From contig NZ_AUJY01000011.1 of assembly GCF_000424465.1 (NCBI RefSeq), positions 156,139 through 220,138 on the forward strand: DNA of 64,000 nt, in the 5' to 3' direction. A program made the position numbers and the translations under genes. This DNA comes from Butyrivibrio hungatei NK4A153. Lineage in GTDB: Bacteria > Bacillota > Clostridia > Lachnospirales > Lachnospiraceae. Below the pieces are notes generated by a model. The model saw only the letters and a list, made by a program, of their open reading frames with translations, did not search any database and was not told the origin of the DNA. Within the stretch, counting starts at the first letter, position 1. Every line of letters starts with the position of its first letter. Of this stretch, positions 53,111-63,149 are shown piece after piece.

Positions 53111-53578
53111 ATGGCATTTGTTAGTTTTAAAAATACAATTATAAAAAACCTTTTTTCAAAGCCATATACCAGAAAAACCGAGAAAGAGTTTCCGGAAGGA
53201 ACAAGAGGTCATGTCGAGAATGATATGGATCTTTGTATCCTTTGCGGTCTTTGTTCCATAAAGTGCCCGACTCATGCCATCACGGTTGATAAGGTAGAAA
53301 AGACTTGGAATATCAGACCTATGAGCTGTATTCAGTGCAGATGCTGCGTTGACAGCTGCCCTAAGAAATCTCTTTCTATGGGAACAAGATTCCAGGAGCC
53401 CGACAGTGAGAAGGTTGTAAAATCATTTAAGCAGTCTGAGAAGGCTATTGCCGCTCAGGAAGCTCTTATGAAGGCTGCAAAAGAAAGAGCTGCTGCCGCA
53501 GCCAAGGCAAAGGCTGAGAAGGAAGCTCAGGAGAAAGCGGCACAGGAAAATACTGCTGAGAAAAAAGAAGACAAATAA
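53111..53578 (+). CDS. echF: Ech-type hydrogenase ferredoxin subunit EchF
   Basis: Electron-input subunit with two 4Fe-4S sites: C42, C45, C48, C52 (LCILCGLCSIKCP) and C73, C76, C79, C83 (CIQCRCCVDSCP). Residues 100-155 form a Lys/Glu/Ala-rich helix that is longer than in typical EchF proteins and recalls the tail of EchC. AGGAGAT precedes the start. Confidence 0.93.
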   Translation: MAFVSFKNTIIKNLFSKPYTRKTEKEFPEGTRGHVENDMDLCILCGLCSIKCPTHAITVDKVEKTWNIRPMSCIQCRCCVDSCPKKSLSMGTRFQEPDSEKVVKSFKQSEKAIAAQEALMKAAKERAAAAAKAKAEKEAQEKAAQENTAEKKEDK

Positions 53579-53584
53579 TAAATA

Positions 53585-55933
53585 ATGATACTTTTGATCA
53601 AAGTAAAAGGGGCGGTACAAGGCGTTGGCTATCGCCCCTTTATTGCACAAAAAGCAACTGAATACGGATTGAAAGGCTATGTTAAAAACATAGGAGCAGC
53701 TGTAGAAATTCTTGCGGCGGGAGATGAAGATAGGCTAAGGGCATTTTCTTGTCTCTTAAAGAAGGAATATCCTGCGGGTGCTTTTATTTTAGATGTTGAA
53801 ATATCGGAAGCTAAGGATGAGTCTGTAGAGTTCGAAGAGTTTTCAATTGTTGAAAGCGCGGATGTTGATCTTTCCTCTGAACTTCCTGTTTTTCTGCCGG
53901 ATATAGGGATATGCGACGATTGTCTTTCCGAGATGCTTGATGAGAGTAACGTCAGATACGGATATCCTTTGATAAGCTGTGCATCGTGCGGCCCAAGGAT
54001 CAGTATAGCGGATGCGCTTCCTTACGACAGGGACAATACCGCGATGAAGCCTTTTAAGATGTGCCCTGTCTGTGCGAGCGACTACAAGGTAGGAAGACGA
54101 AGACACGCACAGACTGTATCGTGCTTTGAGTGCGGACCTCAGTTTGTTCTTGAGTATAAAGAAAACGGAGAGGCATTTACTGAGGATAAAAGCGCTTCTG
54201 TTTCTAAAGCAATTAAGCTTCTTCGAAACGGCAAAATTTTGGGCTTAAAAGGTGTTTCGGGTTATCAGCTTGTCTGTGTACCCAAAGAAGATGTTGCGGC
54301 AAAATTACGGGAAATAAAGGGGCGTGAGCGCAAGCCTTTTGCAATCATGTTCAGTGAGGCTGAGAAAGTAAGAGAGTATTGCAAAATAACTCCTTTTGAA
54401 GAGCAGATCCTGAAGTCATCCGCAAGGCCTATTGTTCTTCTTGATAAGATAAAGGTTTTTCCAAAGAAAGTATGCGGAGACAGCGATTACATAGGGGCGT
54501 TTCTTCCTTCTGCCGGAATTCACAGGCTTTTGTGTGATGCGCTCGGACCTCTTATCGTTACGAGCGCGAACATATCGGGCGATGCGATGGTGACAGATGA
54601 CGCGGAATTCGATAAAGTCTTCTTTAGGCGCGATATGGTTGAAGGTGGTAATGAAGATTACAAAAATCACAGTGTTGACGGCGTTCTTAGACATGAGCGA
54701 AGAATAAACATGGCACAGGATGATTCTGTGGTATTTGTTCATAAGAATCTTTCGGATAAGCTCACTTCGAATGAAGAATGTCGGGATAATGCAGAAAAGA
54801 TGTTGTTTATAAGGCGCGCAAGAGGATACGTACCCCTTCCGCTTATATTACAGAATACATCGGGATGTTATAAGACTGTTCTTGCACTTGGAGGAGATTT
54901 AAAGAGCACTTTTTCTTTTGCCAAAAAAGACAGAGTGATAACATCGCAGTATATCGGTGATCTTGAGGACTTGGGATGCCTTGAGAACTTTAAGAAATAT
55001 ATAAAAAGATATATAGATCTCTATCATATAAAGCCCAATATGATCGTTTGCGACCTTCATCCGAGGTATCATTCCGCGCAATATGGCAAGAACCTAGCGG
55101 ATGAAATGGGATTGCCGCTCTATGAAGTTCAGCACCATTACGCACATGCACTTTCCGTGATGGCTGAGAATTCGCTTGAGAGCTGTATCGGTGTTTCTTT
55201 TGACGGAACGGGATATGGAACTGACGGAAAAATCTGGGGCGGAGAGTTTTTGCTTTGCAAGAACACAGAATTTGTAAGGGCAGGGCATCTTTCGTATGTG
55301 AAACTATGCGGAGGTGACAAGGCTTCCGTTAATGCGGAGCTCGTTAAGTCGTGCTATGAATACGGCAATAATGAAGGAGCTGGGATAGATCCGCTTATAA
55401 AGGCAGCTCTTTTAAATAATATAAATACATTTGAGAGCTCGAGTACGGGCAGGCTTTTTGACGGTGTCTGCGCGCTTCTTGAGATAAAAGAACAAAATTC
55501 GTATGAAGGTGAATGTGCGATATTTCTTGAAAATGCCGCGAGAAGGGGCATGAATTTGAATAAGCCCTGTATTTCATTTAAGATAGATAGGGCGGGTGAT
55601 ATGCTTATTGCGAATCAGCTCAAACTTTTTGATGATATAAAAAAGGCGTATAACAGCGGCAAATATCAAAAAGAAGCCATCGCATATGCTTTTCACGAGG
55701 CACTTGCAGGTGCTGTCGTCAAAATGTGCCGTTTTATCAGAGACGAGCATAAAGAAAATAATGTATGTCTGTCAGGAGGCGTTTTTGCGAACAGGATATT
55801 GCTTGAAAAGGCTGTGAGCGCGCTTTCGGAAGACGGTTTTAGTGTATATATAAATGAGTTTGTGCCTGCGGGAGATGCGGGAATATCGCTCGGGCAGGCG
55901 TATTATGGTTTATTATCGCAGAAAGAGGTGTAA
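53585..55933 (+). CDS. hypF: Carbamoyltransferase HypF
   Basis: Makes the cyanide ligands of the NiFe site from carbamoyl phosphate. The 782-residue product has an acylphosphatase domain (GAVQGVGYRPFIAQKA, residues 6-21), zinc-finger cysteines (CDDCLSEM, CASCGPR, CPVCASDYK, CFECGP, about 110-190), a YrdC-like domain and a Kae1-like C-terminal half with HHYAHALSVMAEN. Full length, no breaks. The ribosome site is poor, but the gene follows echF by only 6 bases. Confidence 0.97.
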   Translation: MILLIKVKGAVQGVGYRPFIAQKATEYGLKGYVKNIGAAVEILAAGDEDRLRAFSCLLKKEYPAGAFILDVEISEAKDESVEFEEFSIVESADVDLSSELPVFLPDIGICDDCLSEMLDESNVRYGYPLISCASCGPRISIADALPYDRDNTAMKPFKMCPVCASDYKVGRRRHAQTVSCFECGPQFVLEYKENGEAFTEDKSASVSKAIKLLRNGKILGLKGVSGYQLVCVPKEDVAAKLREIKGRERKPFAIMFSEAEKVREYCKITPFEEQILKSSARPIVLLDKIKVFPKKVCGDSDYIGAFLPSAGIHRLLCDALGPLIVTSANISGDAMVTDDAEFDKVFFRRDMVEGGNEDYKNHSVDGVLRHERRINMAQDDSVVFVHKNLSDKLTSNEECRDNAEKMLFIRRARGYVPLPLILQNTSGCYKTVLALGGDLKSTFSFAKKDRVITSQYIGDLEDLGCLENFKKYIKRYIDLYHIKPNMIVCDLHPRYHSAQYGKNLADEMGLPLYEVQHHYAHALSVMAENSLESCIGVSFDGTGYGTDGKIWGGEFLLCKNTEFVRAGHLSYVKLCGGDKASVNAELVKSCYEYGNNEGAGIDPLIKAALLNNINTFESSSTGRLFDGVCALLEIKEQNSYEGECAIFLENAARRGMNLNKPCISFKIDRAGDMLIANQLKLFDDIKKAYNSGKYQKEAIAYAFHEALAGAVVKMCRFIRDEHKENNVCLSGGVFANRILLEKAVSALSEDGFSVYINEFVPAGDAGISLGQAYYGLLSQKEV

Positions 55934-55936
55934 AAA

Positions 55937-56155
55937 ATGTGTGTTGCTATACCCGGAAGAGTTATAAGTATGGACGGCACAAAGGCTACCATTGATTTTA
56001 GCGGGAATATTGTTGTTGCCGATGCGGGGCTCGTTGATACGAAAGTCGGCGACAGAGTTCTTGTCCATGCGGGATGTATCATTCAGACAATGAGTGATGA
56101 ACTTGCGGATGAAGTTGAAAGTCTTATGAAAGAAATTGAGGATTTAAGTAACTGA
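55937..56155 (+). CDS. hypC: Hydrogenase maturation chaperone HypC
   Basis: Small carrier (72 residues) starting MCVAIPGRV, with the essential cysteine at position 2. It works with HypD to deliver the iron-cyanide group. GAGGTG precedes the start. It starts 3 bases after hypF and ends 1 base before hypD. Confidence 0.97.
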   Translation: MCVAIPGRVISMDGTKATIDFSGNIVVADAGLVDTKVGDRVLVHAGCIIQTMSDELADEVESLMKEIEDLSN

Positions 56156-56156
56156 C

Positions 56157-57203
56157 ATGGCAGGTTTTGATATAAAAAAGATTGCAGAAGAACTGAAAAA
56201 CTATGACGGCGACGAAGTCCGTATCATGGAAGTTTGCGGTACCCATACAGCTGCGATATCAGAAAACGGCATTCCTTCCATGCTTTCCGACAAGATAAAG
56301 CTTATCTCGGGACCCGGATGCCCTGTTTGCGTTACTGTGACTGCGGTTATCGATAAACTTATCGAGCTTTCCATGCGAAGCGATACGGTGGTTCTTACGT
56401 TCGGTGATCTTATAAGAGTTAAGGGTACAAGTATGTCTCTTGCGGAAGCAAAGGGCGAGGGCGCGCACGTGAAGATGGTTTATTCGCCAATGGAGACGGT
56501 TAAACTTGCAAAAGAAGATCCGGATCACAACTATGTTTTTGCCGCTATCGGATTCGAGACCACAACGCCCGTGTATGCGATGGTCTTGGAAGAAGCTGAA
56601 AAAAATAATCTTGATAATCTTAAGCTTCTTACGTCATTAAAGACTATGCCCGAAGTCATTAGATATGTCGTAAAAAACGGCGGCGGGATCGACGGATTCA
56701 TTGCTCCGGGGCATGTTGCCACAATTACGGGAAGCGATATCTACAAAGAACTTTCTGAGGAACTTGGCATTCCTTTTGTAGTTTCCGGATTTGAGGGCGC
56801 ACAGCTTCTTTTGACCATATATTCTCTTGTGAAGATGAAGGGAAAAGGCGGATTTAAGAACCTGTACAAGAGCGCGGTAAAAGAAGAAGGCAATATCAAG
56901 GCAAAAGAAATCATCGAAAAATATTTTAAAGCTTCTGATGCATCCTGGAGAGGAATGGGAAAGATTCCGGGTTCAGGCCTTATCTTAAGAGAAGAATACA
57001 AGAAATATGATGCGGGAAGCGATATGCTTGATGAGGACAATATGCCGCCCGGATGCAGGTGCGCGGATGTTCTTGTTGGAAAGATAAAGCCCTGCGATTG
57101 TCCGATGTTTGGAAAAAAATGTACGCCCGATACGGCTCACGGAGCATGTATGGTTTCAACGGAGGGAAGCTGCTACAACTATTTTGTTTCGGGTAGAAGA
57201 TAG
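56157..57203 (+). CDS. hypD: Hydrogenase maturation scaffold HypD
   Basis: Builds the Fe(CN)2CO group with HypC. The 348-residue product has the conserved EVCGTHTAAI, SGPGCPVCVT and GFETTTPVYA blocks, and the C-terminal cysteines PPGCRCADVL, KPCDCPMFGKKC and GSCYNYF that hold the 4Fe-4S cluster and redox cysteines. Confidence 0.97.
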   Translation: MAGFDIKKIAEELKNYDGDEVRIMEVCGTHTAAISENGIPSMLSDKIKLISGPGCPVCVTVTAVIDKLIELSMRSDTVVLTFGDLIRVKGTSMSLAEAKGEGAHVKMVYSPMETVKLAKEDPDHNYVFAAIGFETTTPVYAMVLEEAEKNNLDNLKLLTSLKTMPEVIRYVVKNGGGIDGFIAPGHVATITGSDIYKELSEELGIPFVVSGFEGAQLLLTIYSLVKMKGKGGFKNLYKSAVKEEGNIKAKEIIEKYFKASDASWRGMGKIPGSGLILREEYKKYDAGSDMLDEDNMPPGCRCADVLVGKIKPCDCPMFGKKCTPDTAHGACMVSTEGSCYNYFVSGRR

Positions 57204-57252
57204 TTTTTTTGACCGGATATAAACGAATAAAGATTGACGAAAGAGGCACGGT

Positions 57253-58263
57253 ATGAAAGTTACAATGGCTCACGGAAGCGGCGGAGAGTCCACTTCAAAG
57301 CTTATAAAAGATGTTTTTGCAAAATATTTTAATAACGATATATTAAATAAACTTGAGGATTCCGCGGTTGTCGGAGGAGCAGCGAGACTTGCGATAACAA
57401 CCGACAGTTTCGTGGTGACTCCCATAGAATTTCCGGGAGGAAACATCGGGAGACTTTCTGTTTGCGGAACGGTAAACGATCTTCTTATGAGCGGCTCTAA
57501 GCCCATGTATATAACATGCGGATTTATCCTTGAAGAGGGACTTGATCTCGATGTCCTTGAGAATCAGGTCAAGGCTCTTTCTGAGTGTGCAAAAGAGGCC
57601 GGGGTTACGATAGTTACTGGCGATACCAAGGTTGTTGAGAACAGAGGCCAAGAAGCGGGACTTATAATCAATACATCGGGAGTCGGCTTTATTTCTGATG
57701 ATGCAGAATCTATAGGGCCTTCTAATCTTCATGATAACGATATTATTATTCTTTCCGGAAATCTCGGAGACCATCACGCGACTATTTTGGCTAAAAGAAT
57801 GGGAATCGAAAATAATATTAAGTCTGATGCGGCTCCTTTGACGGACGCCGTAAATAATCTAATGGCACAGAAAGTCAGGATTCATGCGATGCGAGACGTA
57901 ACAAGAGGCGGACTTGGCACTGTTTTAAATGAATTTGCGGAGAGCTCTTCCTGTGATATAGAACTTTACGAGGATAAGCTTCCTGTATCTTCTGAAGTCA
58001 AAGATTTCTGCGGACTTCTTGGACTTGATCCGATATATATGGGCAACGAAGGAAAGTTTGTACTTAGTGTTCACCCCGAAGACGCTGACAGAGCGCTTTC
58101 AATAATTCGTAGTTCCAAATACGGCGAAAACGCCGCCATTATCGGCATGGTCAAAAAAAATAATCAGCCTTCCGACATGCATAAAGTGGTGCTAAATACC
58201 AATATAGGCGGAAAAAGAGTGATAGGACTGATGTATGGAGAGGGTCTTCCAAGAATCTGCTAA
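57253..58263 (+). CDS. hypE: Hydrogenase maturation dehydratase HypE
   Basis: Dehydrates the thiocarboxamide made by HypF at its own C-terminal cysteine. The last residue is indeed C336 (GLPRIC). It has the PurM-like ATP fold (HGSGGESTSKLI, ITTDSFVVTPIEFPGGNIGR, VTGDTKVVE, RDVTRGGLGTVLNE). The first 336 residues match the family; hypA and hypB do not follow. Confidence 0.97.
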   Translation: MKVTMAHGSGGESTSKLIKDVFAKYFNNDILNKLEDSAVVGGAARLAITTDSFVVTPIEFPGGNIGRLSVCGTVNDLLMSGSKPMYITCGFILEEGLDLDVLENQVKALSECAKEAGVTIVTGDTKVVENRGQEAGLIINTSGVGFISDDAESIGPSNLHDNDIIILSGNLGDHHATILAKRMGIENNIKSDAAPLTDAVNNLMAQKVRIHAMRDVTRGGLGTVLNEFAESSSCDIELYEDKLPVSSEVKDFCGLLGLDPIYMGNEGKFVLSVHPEDADRALSIIRSSKYGENAAIIGMVKKNNQPSDMHKVVLNTNIGGKRVIGLMYGEGLPRIC

Positions 58264-58313
58264 ATGTTGTAAAATAGTTATGCTATGCAGTCGTATAAAT
58301 GCGAGGTAGATTA

Positions 58314-59162
58314 ATGGAATTTAAGAGAATTAACAAAGACACCGTCAACTGTATCATCACAGAAGATGATATGGATGAACAGGGGATAAAGCTTGAAGAC
58401 CTTTTTGAGAAGAAGAAAGAAGCATTGGATTTTTTACACGATGTAATGCTTAAGGCACAGGAAGAAGTTGACTACAAGCCGACCGGTTCTTTCATGCCGC
58501 TTCAGATAACTGTTTTACCCGATCATTCGATTTCACTTACTCTTTCTGAAAATGCATCAGCTTCATTTGGGGAAATCTTAAGAAATCTTACAGAGAAGGC
58601 GGGAGTCAATATCCCTAAGAACGTTCTTGAGGACATTGGAGATGCGGTTGATGAGGACAGAATTTCAAGACTTAACGATTATCTCAAAAGTCTCAAGAAT
58701 CTGACCAATTCAATGAAGAATATAATAAATAAAGAATCTGTTCCGATAAATGTAAACGGTTCTTCAGATAAGAACAAGAACCTTGCCGACAGTCTTTCGG
58801 TCGGTGCTAAGAGAAAAGCAGAGAACAGGCGTGTTCATAATGAGGAAAATCTTAAGCAGCTTCAGTTCAGTGAATTTGTATTCACATTTGACAGCTTTAT
58901 GGAAGTTAAGAAGTTCTGCGCAAAGGCTCCTATGGGCAACAATATCTGCAGCACTCTGTACAAGAATGAGGAAACAGGTAAGTATTTCCTTGATATCAGA
59001 AGAGGTGACGAGGATACCAAGAAGTTCGCATCGCTCTTTACGATGGCTTATGAATTCGGACACTTCCAGTGTTCGGCTCCTCAGGCAATCGCTTATATCA
59101 GAGAGAGCTATGATTGTATAATCAGAGAGAATGCGATCGAGCATCTGGCACAGATGTTTTAA
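58314..59162 (+). CDS. mecA: ClpC adaptor protein MecA
   Basis: Adaptor that loads substrates onto the ClpC ATPase. ATG 58314 follows GAGG at 7 bases; a start at 58299 is less likely. The 282-residue product starts MEFKRINKDTVNCIITEDDM, as MecA does, and has the C-terminal domain (about 175-282) with FSEFVFTFDSFMEVKKFC and a regular end. A terminator follows. Confidence 0.88.
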   Translation: MEFKRINKDTVNCIITEDDMDEQGIKLEDLFEKKKEALDFLHDVMLKAQEEVDYKPTGSFMPLQITVLPDHSISLTLSENASASFGEILRNLTEKAGVNIPKNVLEDIGDAVDEDRISRLNDYLKSLKNLTNSMKNIINKESVPINVNGSSDKNKNLADSLSVGAKRKAENRRVHNEENLKQLQFSEFVFTFDSFMEVKKFCAKAPMGNNICSTLYKNEETGKYFLDIRRGDEDTKKFASLFTMAYEFGHFQCSAPQAIAYIRESYDCIIRENAIEHLAQMF

Positions 59163-59176
59163 AGAATAAAAAATAG

Positions 59177-59211
59177 AAAGAGTTGCTAAGCTAAGCAGCT
59201 CTTTATTTTTT
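59177..59211 (+). terminator. Terminator after mecA
   Basis: AAAGAGTTGCT (59177-59187) pairs with AGCAGCTCTTT (59194-59204), one G-T pair, followed by ATTTTTT. It ends just before the ribosome site of the next gene. Confidence 0.8.
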
Positions 59212-59220
59212 GAGGTAAAG

Positions 59221-59931
59221 ATGAGGCTTAATAAATTCATTGCTTCCTGCGGAGTCTGTTCAAGAAGGGAAGCCGATAAGCTTATTGAAGATAAAAGAAT
59301 AACGATAGGCGGCGCTATAGCTACGTGCGGCGCACAGGTCGAGGATGGCGACACAGTCTGTCTTGACGGAAAAGAGATAAAACCCAAGGAAGATAAGATT
59401 GTTCTTGCATATTATAAGCCGGTCGGCGTTGTATGCACCGAAAACGACGTTCATGCCGAGAAAAACGTCATTGAAGATCTCGGATACAAAGAGAGAGTAA
59501 CCTATGCGGGCCGTCTTGATAAGGATTCTGAGGGACTTCTTATCATGTCAAATGACGGTGATCTGATCAATGCGATGATGAGAGCCGCAAATAAACATGA
59601 GAAAGAATATGAAGTAACGGTAGATAAGGACGTAACGACTGAGTTTATAACCGGGATGGCGTCCGGAGTTTTTTTGCGTGAGCTGGGTGTAAAAACAAGG
59701 CGCTGCAAAGTCAGTAAAACCGGCAAAAGATCTTTTACCATAATACTCACACAAGGGCTTAACAGGCAGATTAGGCGAATGTGCGGAGAACTTGGCTACG
59801 AAGTTGTAAAGCTTAAGAGGGTGCGCGTCATGAGCGTTAAGCTTAGCGACTATAATCTTAAACCGGGCGGATATGCCGAACTTTCCGAGGAGGCAAAGAA
59901 GCTCTTGTACGGCGAAGCGGGAGTTAAATAG
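59221..59931 (+). CDS. rluF: 23S rRNA pseudouridine synthase, RluF type
   Basis: Isomerises a uridine in the large rRNA (U2604 in E. coli, with some action on tRNA). The 236-residue product has an N-terminal S4 domain (MRLNKFIASCGVCSRREADK), the catalytic aspartate D100 in GRLDKDSEGLL and the RluF-like end GLNRQIRRMCGELGYEVVKL. The HEKEYEVTVDK block favours RluF over RluB/E. GAGGTAAAG precedes the ATG. Confidence 0.88.
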   Translation: MRLNKFIASCGVCSRREADKLIEDKRITIGGAIATCGAQVEDGDTVCLDGKEIKPKEDKIVLAYYKPVGVVCTENDVHAEKNVIEDLGYKERVTYAGRLDKDSEGLLIMSNDGDLINAMMRAANKHEKEYEVTVDKDVTTEFITGMASGVFLRELGVKTRRCKVSKTGKRSFTIILTQGLNRQIRRMCGELGYEVVKLKRVRVMSVKLSDYNLKPGGYAELSEEAKKLLYGEAGVK

Positions 59932-59954
59932 TTTGTCCCAATTTGAGAATTTAC

Positions 59955-59963
59955 TGATATAAT
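59955..59963 (+). promoter_or_regulatory. Extended -10 promoter for ligA
   Basis: TGATATAAT (59955-59963), a full extended -10 match, lies 74 bases before the ligA start. No good -35 is at the usual distance. Confidence 0.5.
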
Positions 59964-60036
59964 AAATTTGTTGTCTGCGTGAGCCGCTATGGATTCGCGA
60001 GGCAGGTTAGTTTGTAATAAATTTGAGGAGAGTTAT

Positions 60037-62079
60037 ATGTCACTTAATCAAGACACAGATTTGATAAAAAAAGAGTATGATGGGCTTGTTAAGACAATAA
60101 AGCATCACATGGATCTTTATTATAATCAGGATGAACCTGAGATTTCCGACTATGAGTACGATATGCTCATGCAAAAGCTCAAGGAGATTGAGAAAGAACA
60201 CCCTGAGTTTGTAAAGAAGGATTCGCCCACCAGGATAATCGGCGGTGTTGCGAAGAGGGAAGCCGGAGTTAAGATAACTCACAATGTCCCGATGCTTTCG
60301 ATAGAGGATGTTTTTAGTAAGGAGGAAGTTGCCGAGTGGATCGGGAAAGTTACCGCAAGGCACAGCGACGCAGTTTTTTCCGTTGAGCAGAAGATTGACG
60401 GACTCAGTCTGTCGCTTAGATATTACAAGGACGAAGCTGACGGAAAGCTTCATCTTAGGACTGCGGAGACAAGAGGCGACGGCTTTATCGGCGAAGATGT
60501 TACCGAGAACGCTCTTGTTATCCCTGATGTGAAAAAAGTGATCGATCTTCCCTATGAGTATCTTGAACTCAGAGGAGAAGTTTATATGTCCCACGAGGAC
60601 TTTGATAAGTTCAACGAGATGCAGGAGAAGCTTGGGAAAAAGCTTGCTGCAAATCCGAGAAACCTTGCTGCGGGAACGCTCAGACAGCTTGATCCGCAGG
60701 TTACAAAGGAAAGAGGCCTTCGAATGTTCGTGTTTAACGTTCAGGACGGCCCTGAGGAAGTAAAGAGTTCTCATGTTAATGGACTTGATATCCTTGAAAA
60801 AGCGGGAGTTAAGACCGTTTATCACAGGGCATGTGTCTCTTCGAGCGAAGTGAGCGCGGCAATCGATGACATCGGTAACATGAGAGAAAATCTTGATTTT
60901 GACCTTGACGGAGCTGTTATAAAGATTGATACGACTTCTTGGAGAGAGGAGTTTTCTACAAGTTCCAAGTATTCGAGCGGACATATCGCATATAAGTATC
61001 CGCCGGAAGAAAGAGTCGTTGTCATGGACGAGATTTTTGTCGATGTCGGAAGAACAGGTAAGCTCACATTTACAGGAAGCTTCCACGATAAAGAGACAGG
61101 AAAGGCAGCAAGACTTTGCGGAACCAGTGTTTCAAGAGCAACACTTCACAATCAGGATTATATTAACGAGATGCAGGTCGGAATCGGCGGCGAGTACAAG
61201 CTGTTTAAGAGCGGCGAGATTATCCCTAAGCTCAACGGCTGTGTAAAAGTGCCTTCCGAAGTATATAAAGCGCCGGAAACATGCCCCGTGTGCGGTGGCG
61301 TGCTTGTAAGAGAGGAAGATACTGCGGATATAAGATGCATCAATCCTATCTGTCCTGCGCAGGTTACAAGAACAATCGCGTATTTCACTTCAAGAGATGC
61401 CATGAATATTATGGGACTTGGCGATACTCTTGTAGATGCACTTGTTTCAGAAGGTTATCTTAAGAGCTATGCGGATATTTACAGCCTTAACGAGCACAGA
61501 GACGAGCTGATCGAAAAGGGAATCATTGGAAAAGAGAAAAATACGGATAAGCTTCTCGGCGAGATTGAGAAGTCGAAGTCAAATGATGCTGTAAGGTTTC
61601 TTACGGGACTTGCGATAAGGAATGTCGGAAAGTCAACAGCCCGTGAGATCATGAAGCACTTTGACAATGTCATGGATCTTTCAAAGGTCACAAAGGATGG
61701 ATTTCTTCATATCCCTGATATCGGAGAGACTACAGCAGGCGATCTTTATGAGTTTTTTCATGATGAGAAGAACCTTGAGGTTTTATCCAAGATGCAGACA
61801 CTTGGCGTAAATATGACAGCCACAAAAGATGAGGACGCATCAGATATTTTTGCCGGTAAGACCATTGTTGTAACGGGAACACTTCCTACACTCGGAAGAA
61901 AAGAAGCTGAAGAGCTCATTGTCAAAAACGGCGGAAAAGCGTCGGGAAGCGTTTCTAAGAAGACAAGTTTTGTCCTTGCGGGCGAAGCAGCGGGCAGTAA
62001 ACTTACCAAAGCAAAAGATCTTGGTATTAAAGTTATAGACGAAGCTGAATTTATGGAGATGATTAAAAATGCCAATTAA
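60037..62079 (+). CDS. ligA: NAD-dependent DNA ligase
   Basis: Seals nicks in replication and repair. From ATG 60037 (GAGGAGA upstream) it has 680 residues; an upstream in-frame ATG at 59989 lacks a ribosome site. Adenylation site K119 in [15 protein letters not shown] fold; four-cysteine zinc finger CPVCGGVL...CINPIC (about 410-432); helix-hairpin-helix repeats; C-terminal BRCT domain ([15 protein letters not shown]). The end overlaps metA by 11 bases. Confidence 0.97.
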   Translation: MSLNQDTDLIKKEYDGLVKTIKHHMDLYYNQDEPEISDYEYDMLMQKLKEIEKEHPEFVKKDSPTRIIGGVAKREAGVKITHNVPMLSIEDVFSKEEVAEWIGKVTARHSDAVFSVEQKIDGLSLSLRYYKDEADGKLHLRTAETRGDGFIGEDVTENALVIPDVKKVIDLPYEYLELRGEVYMSHEDFDKFNEMQEKLGKKLAANPRNLAAGTLRQLDPQVTKERGLRMFVFNVQDGPEEVKSSHVNGLDILEKAGVKTVYHRACVSSSEVSAAIDDIGNMRENLDFDLDGAVIKIDTTSWREEFSTSSKYSSGHIAYKYPPEERVVVMDEIFVDVGRTGKLTFTGSFHDKETGKAARLCGTSVSRATLHNQDYINEMQVGIGGEYKLFKSGEIIPKLNGCVKVPSEVYKAPETCPVCGGVLVREEDTADIRCINPICPAQVTRTIAYFTSRDAMNIMGLGDTLVDALVSEGYLKSYADIYSLNEHRDELIEKGIIGKEKNTDKLLGEIEKSKSNDAVRFLTGLAIRNVGKSTAREIMKHFDNVMDLSKVTKDGFLHIPDIGETTAGDLYEFFHDEKNLEVLSKMQTLGVNMTATKDEDASDIFAGKTIVVTGTLPTLGRKEAEELIVKNGGKASGSVSKKTSFVLAGEAAGSKLTKAKDLGIKVIDEAEFMEMIKNAN

Positions 62080-63034
62080 AATACAGAACGATTTACCTGC
62101 CAGAGAGATTCTTGAAAAGGAAAATATATTTGTTGTTGACGAGAACAGAGCTTGTCATCAGGACATCAGATCGCTTCAGATCTGTATTCTTAACCTGATG
62201 CCTCTTAAGGAAGATACCGAGCTTCAGCTTCTTAGATCAATGTCAAATACACCGCTTCAGATTGATGTTTCGTTTATGCAGATGAGTTCTCACCATTCTA
62301 CGAATACATCACCGAACCATCTTAACAGGTTCTATCATACCTTTGATGAGCTAAAAGACAGGACGTTTGACGGAATGATCATCACGGGAGCCCCTGTTGA
62401 GCAGATGCCTTTCGAAGAAGTTGATTATTGGCAGGAACTCTGTAAAGTTTTCGAGTGGACAAAGACAAATGTAACATCGACATTTCACATTTGCTGGGGC
62501 GCTCAGGCCGGAATCTACTATCATTTCGGAATCAATAAAAAGCCCCTTTCGGAAAAGAGATTCGGAATATATGAGCACAAAGTCATGAACAGAAAGGTTC
62601 CGCTTGTAAGAGGATTTGATGATATATTCAAACTTCCTCATTCCAGACATACCGAGACACCTTCCGATGCGATTCATGCCTGCGAAGACCTTATTGTTCT
62701 TGCGGAATCTGAGATTGCAGGAGTATTCCTTTGCATGAACAGATCCGGCAGCCAGATCTTTGTAATGGGACATGCCGAATATGACAGACTTACACTTGAT
62801 TCCGAGTACAAGCGCGACCTGGCAAAGGGACTCGATATCAAGATGCCCATAAATTATTATCCCGATGACAATCCCGATAATAAGCCCACACTTCAGTGGA
62901 GGAGCCACGCAAATATCCTTTACACCAACTGGCTCAACTATTATGTTTACCAGAATACACCATACCAGTGGGGCCAGATCCTTGACGAGGAGAAGCGTAA
63001 GCTCGCTTCGAAGGGACTTACGCAGAAAATATAA
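62069..63034 (+). CDS. metA: Homoserine O-acetyltransferase (MetA family)
   Basis: Activates homoserine for methionine synthesis. The 321-residue product has the catalytic cysteine C142 in [10 protein letters not shown] and later His/Glu residues of the GATase-like triad. Residue 111 is Glu ([15 protein letters not shown]); in this family Glu there goes with acetyl-CoA and Gly with succinyl-CoA, so the enzyme is predicted to make O-acetylhomoserine. It starts within the last codons of ligA, so expression is probably coupled. Confidence 0.94.
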   Translation: MPIKIQNDLPAREILEKENIFVVDENRACHQDIRSLQICILNLMPLKEDTELQLLRSMSNTPLQIDVSFMQMSSHHSTNTSPNHLNRFYHTFDELKDRTFDGMIITGAPVEQMPFEEVDYWQELCKVFEWTKTNVTSTFHICWGAQAGIYYHFGINKKPLSEKRFGIYEHKVMNRKVPLVRGFDDIFKLPHSRHTETPSDAIHACEDLIVLAESEIAGVFLCMNRSGSQIFVMGHAEYDRLTLDSEYKRDLAKGLDIKMPINYYPDDNPDNKPTLQWRSHANILYTNWLNYYVYQNTPYQWGQILDEEKRKLASKGLTQKI

Positions 63035-63048
63035 GCGTCTCCATTTGG

Positions 63049-63077
63049 TTGTAATATGTCTCTAAATAAGTTAAAAT
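63049..63077 (+). promoter_or_regulatory. Promoter of the coiled-coil/Tudor-like gene
   Basis: TTGTAA (63049-63054), 17 bases, TAAAAT (63072-63077), about 70 bases ahead of the start at 63150. Confidence 0.55.
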
Positions 63078-63149
63078 ATATATGTTAACTCGTTTATTTT
63101 GTAATAAAAATGTGCATCGAAAAGCGTTGAACGAAAAGGAGAATGCTTT

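Noticed and set aside
60040..61086. 348-codon open frame on the minus strand, antisense to ligA
   Set aside because: It lies wholly within the well-supported ligA gene, has no ribosome site or recognisable domain, and its Cys/Arg/Leu/Lys-rich composition is that of a reverse-frame shadow.
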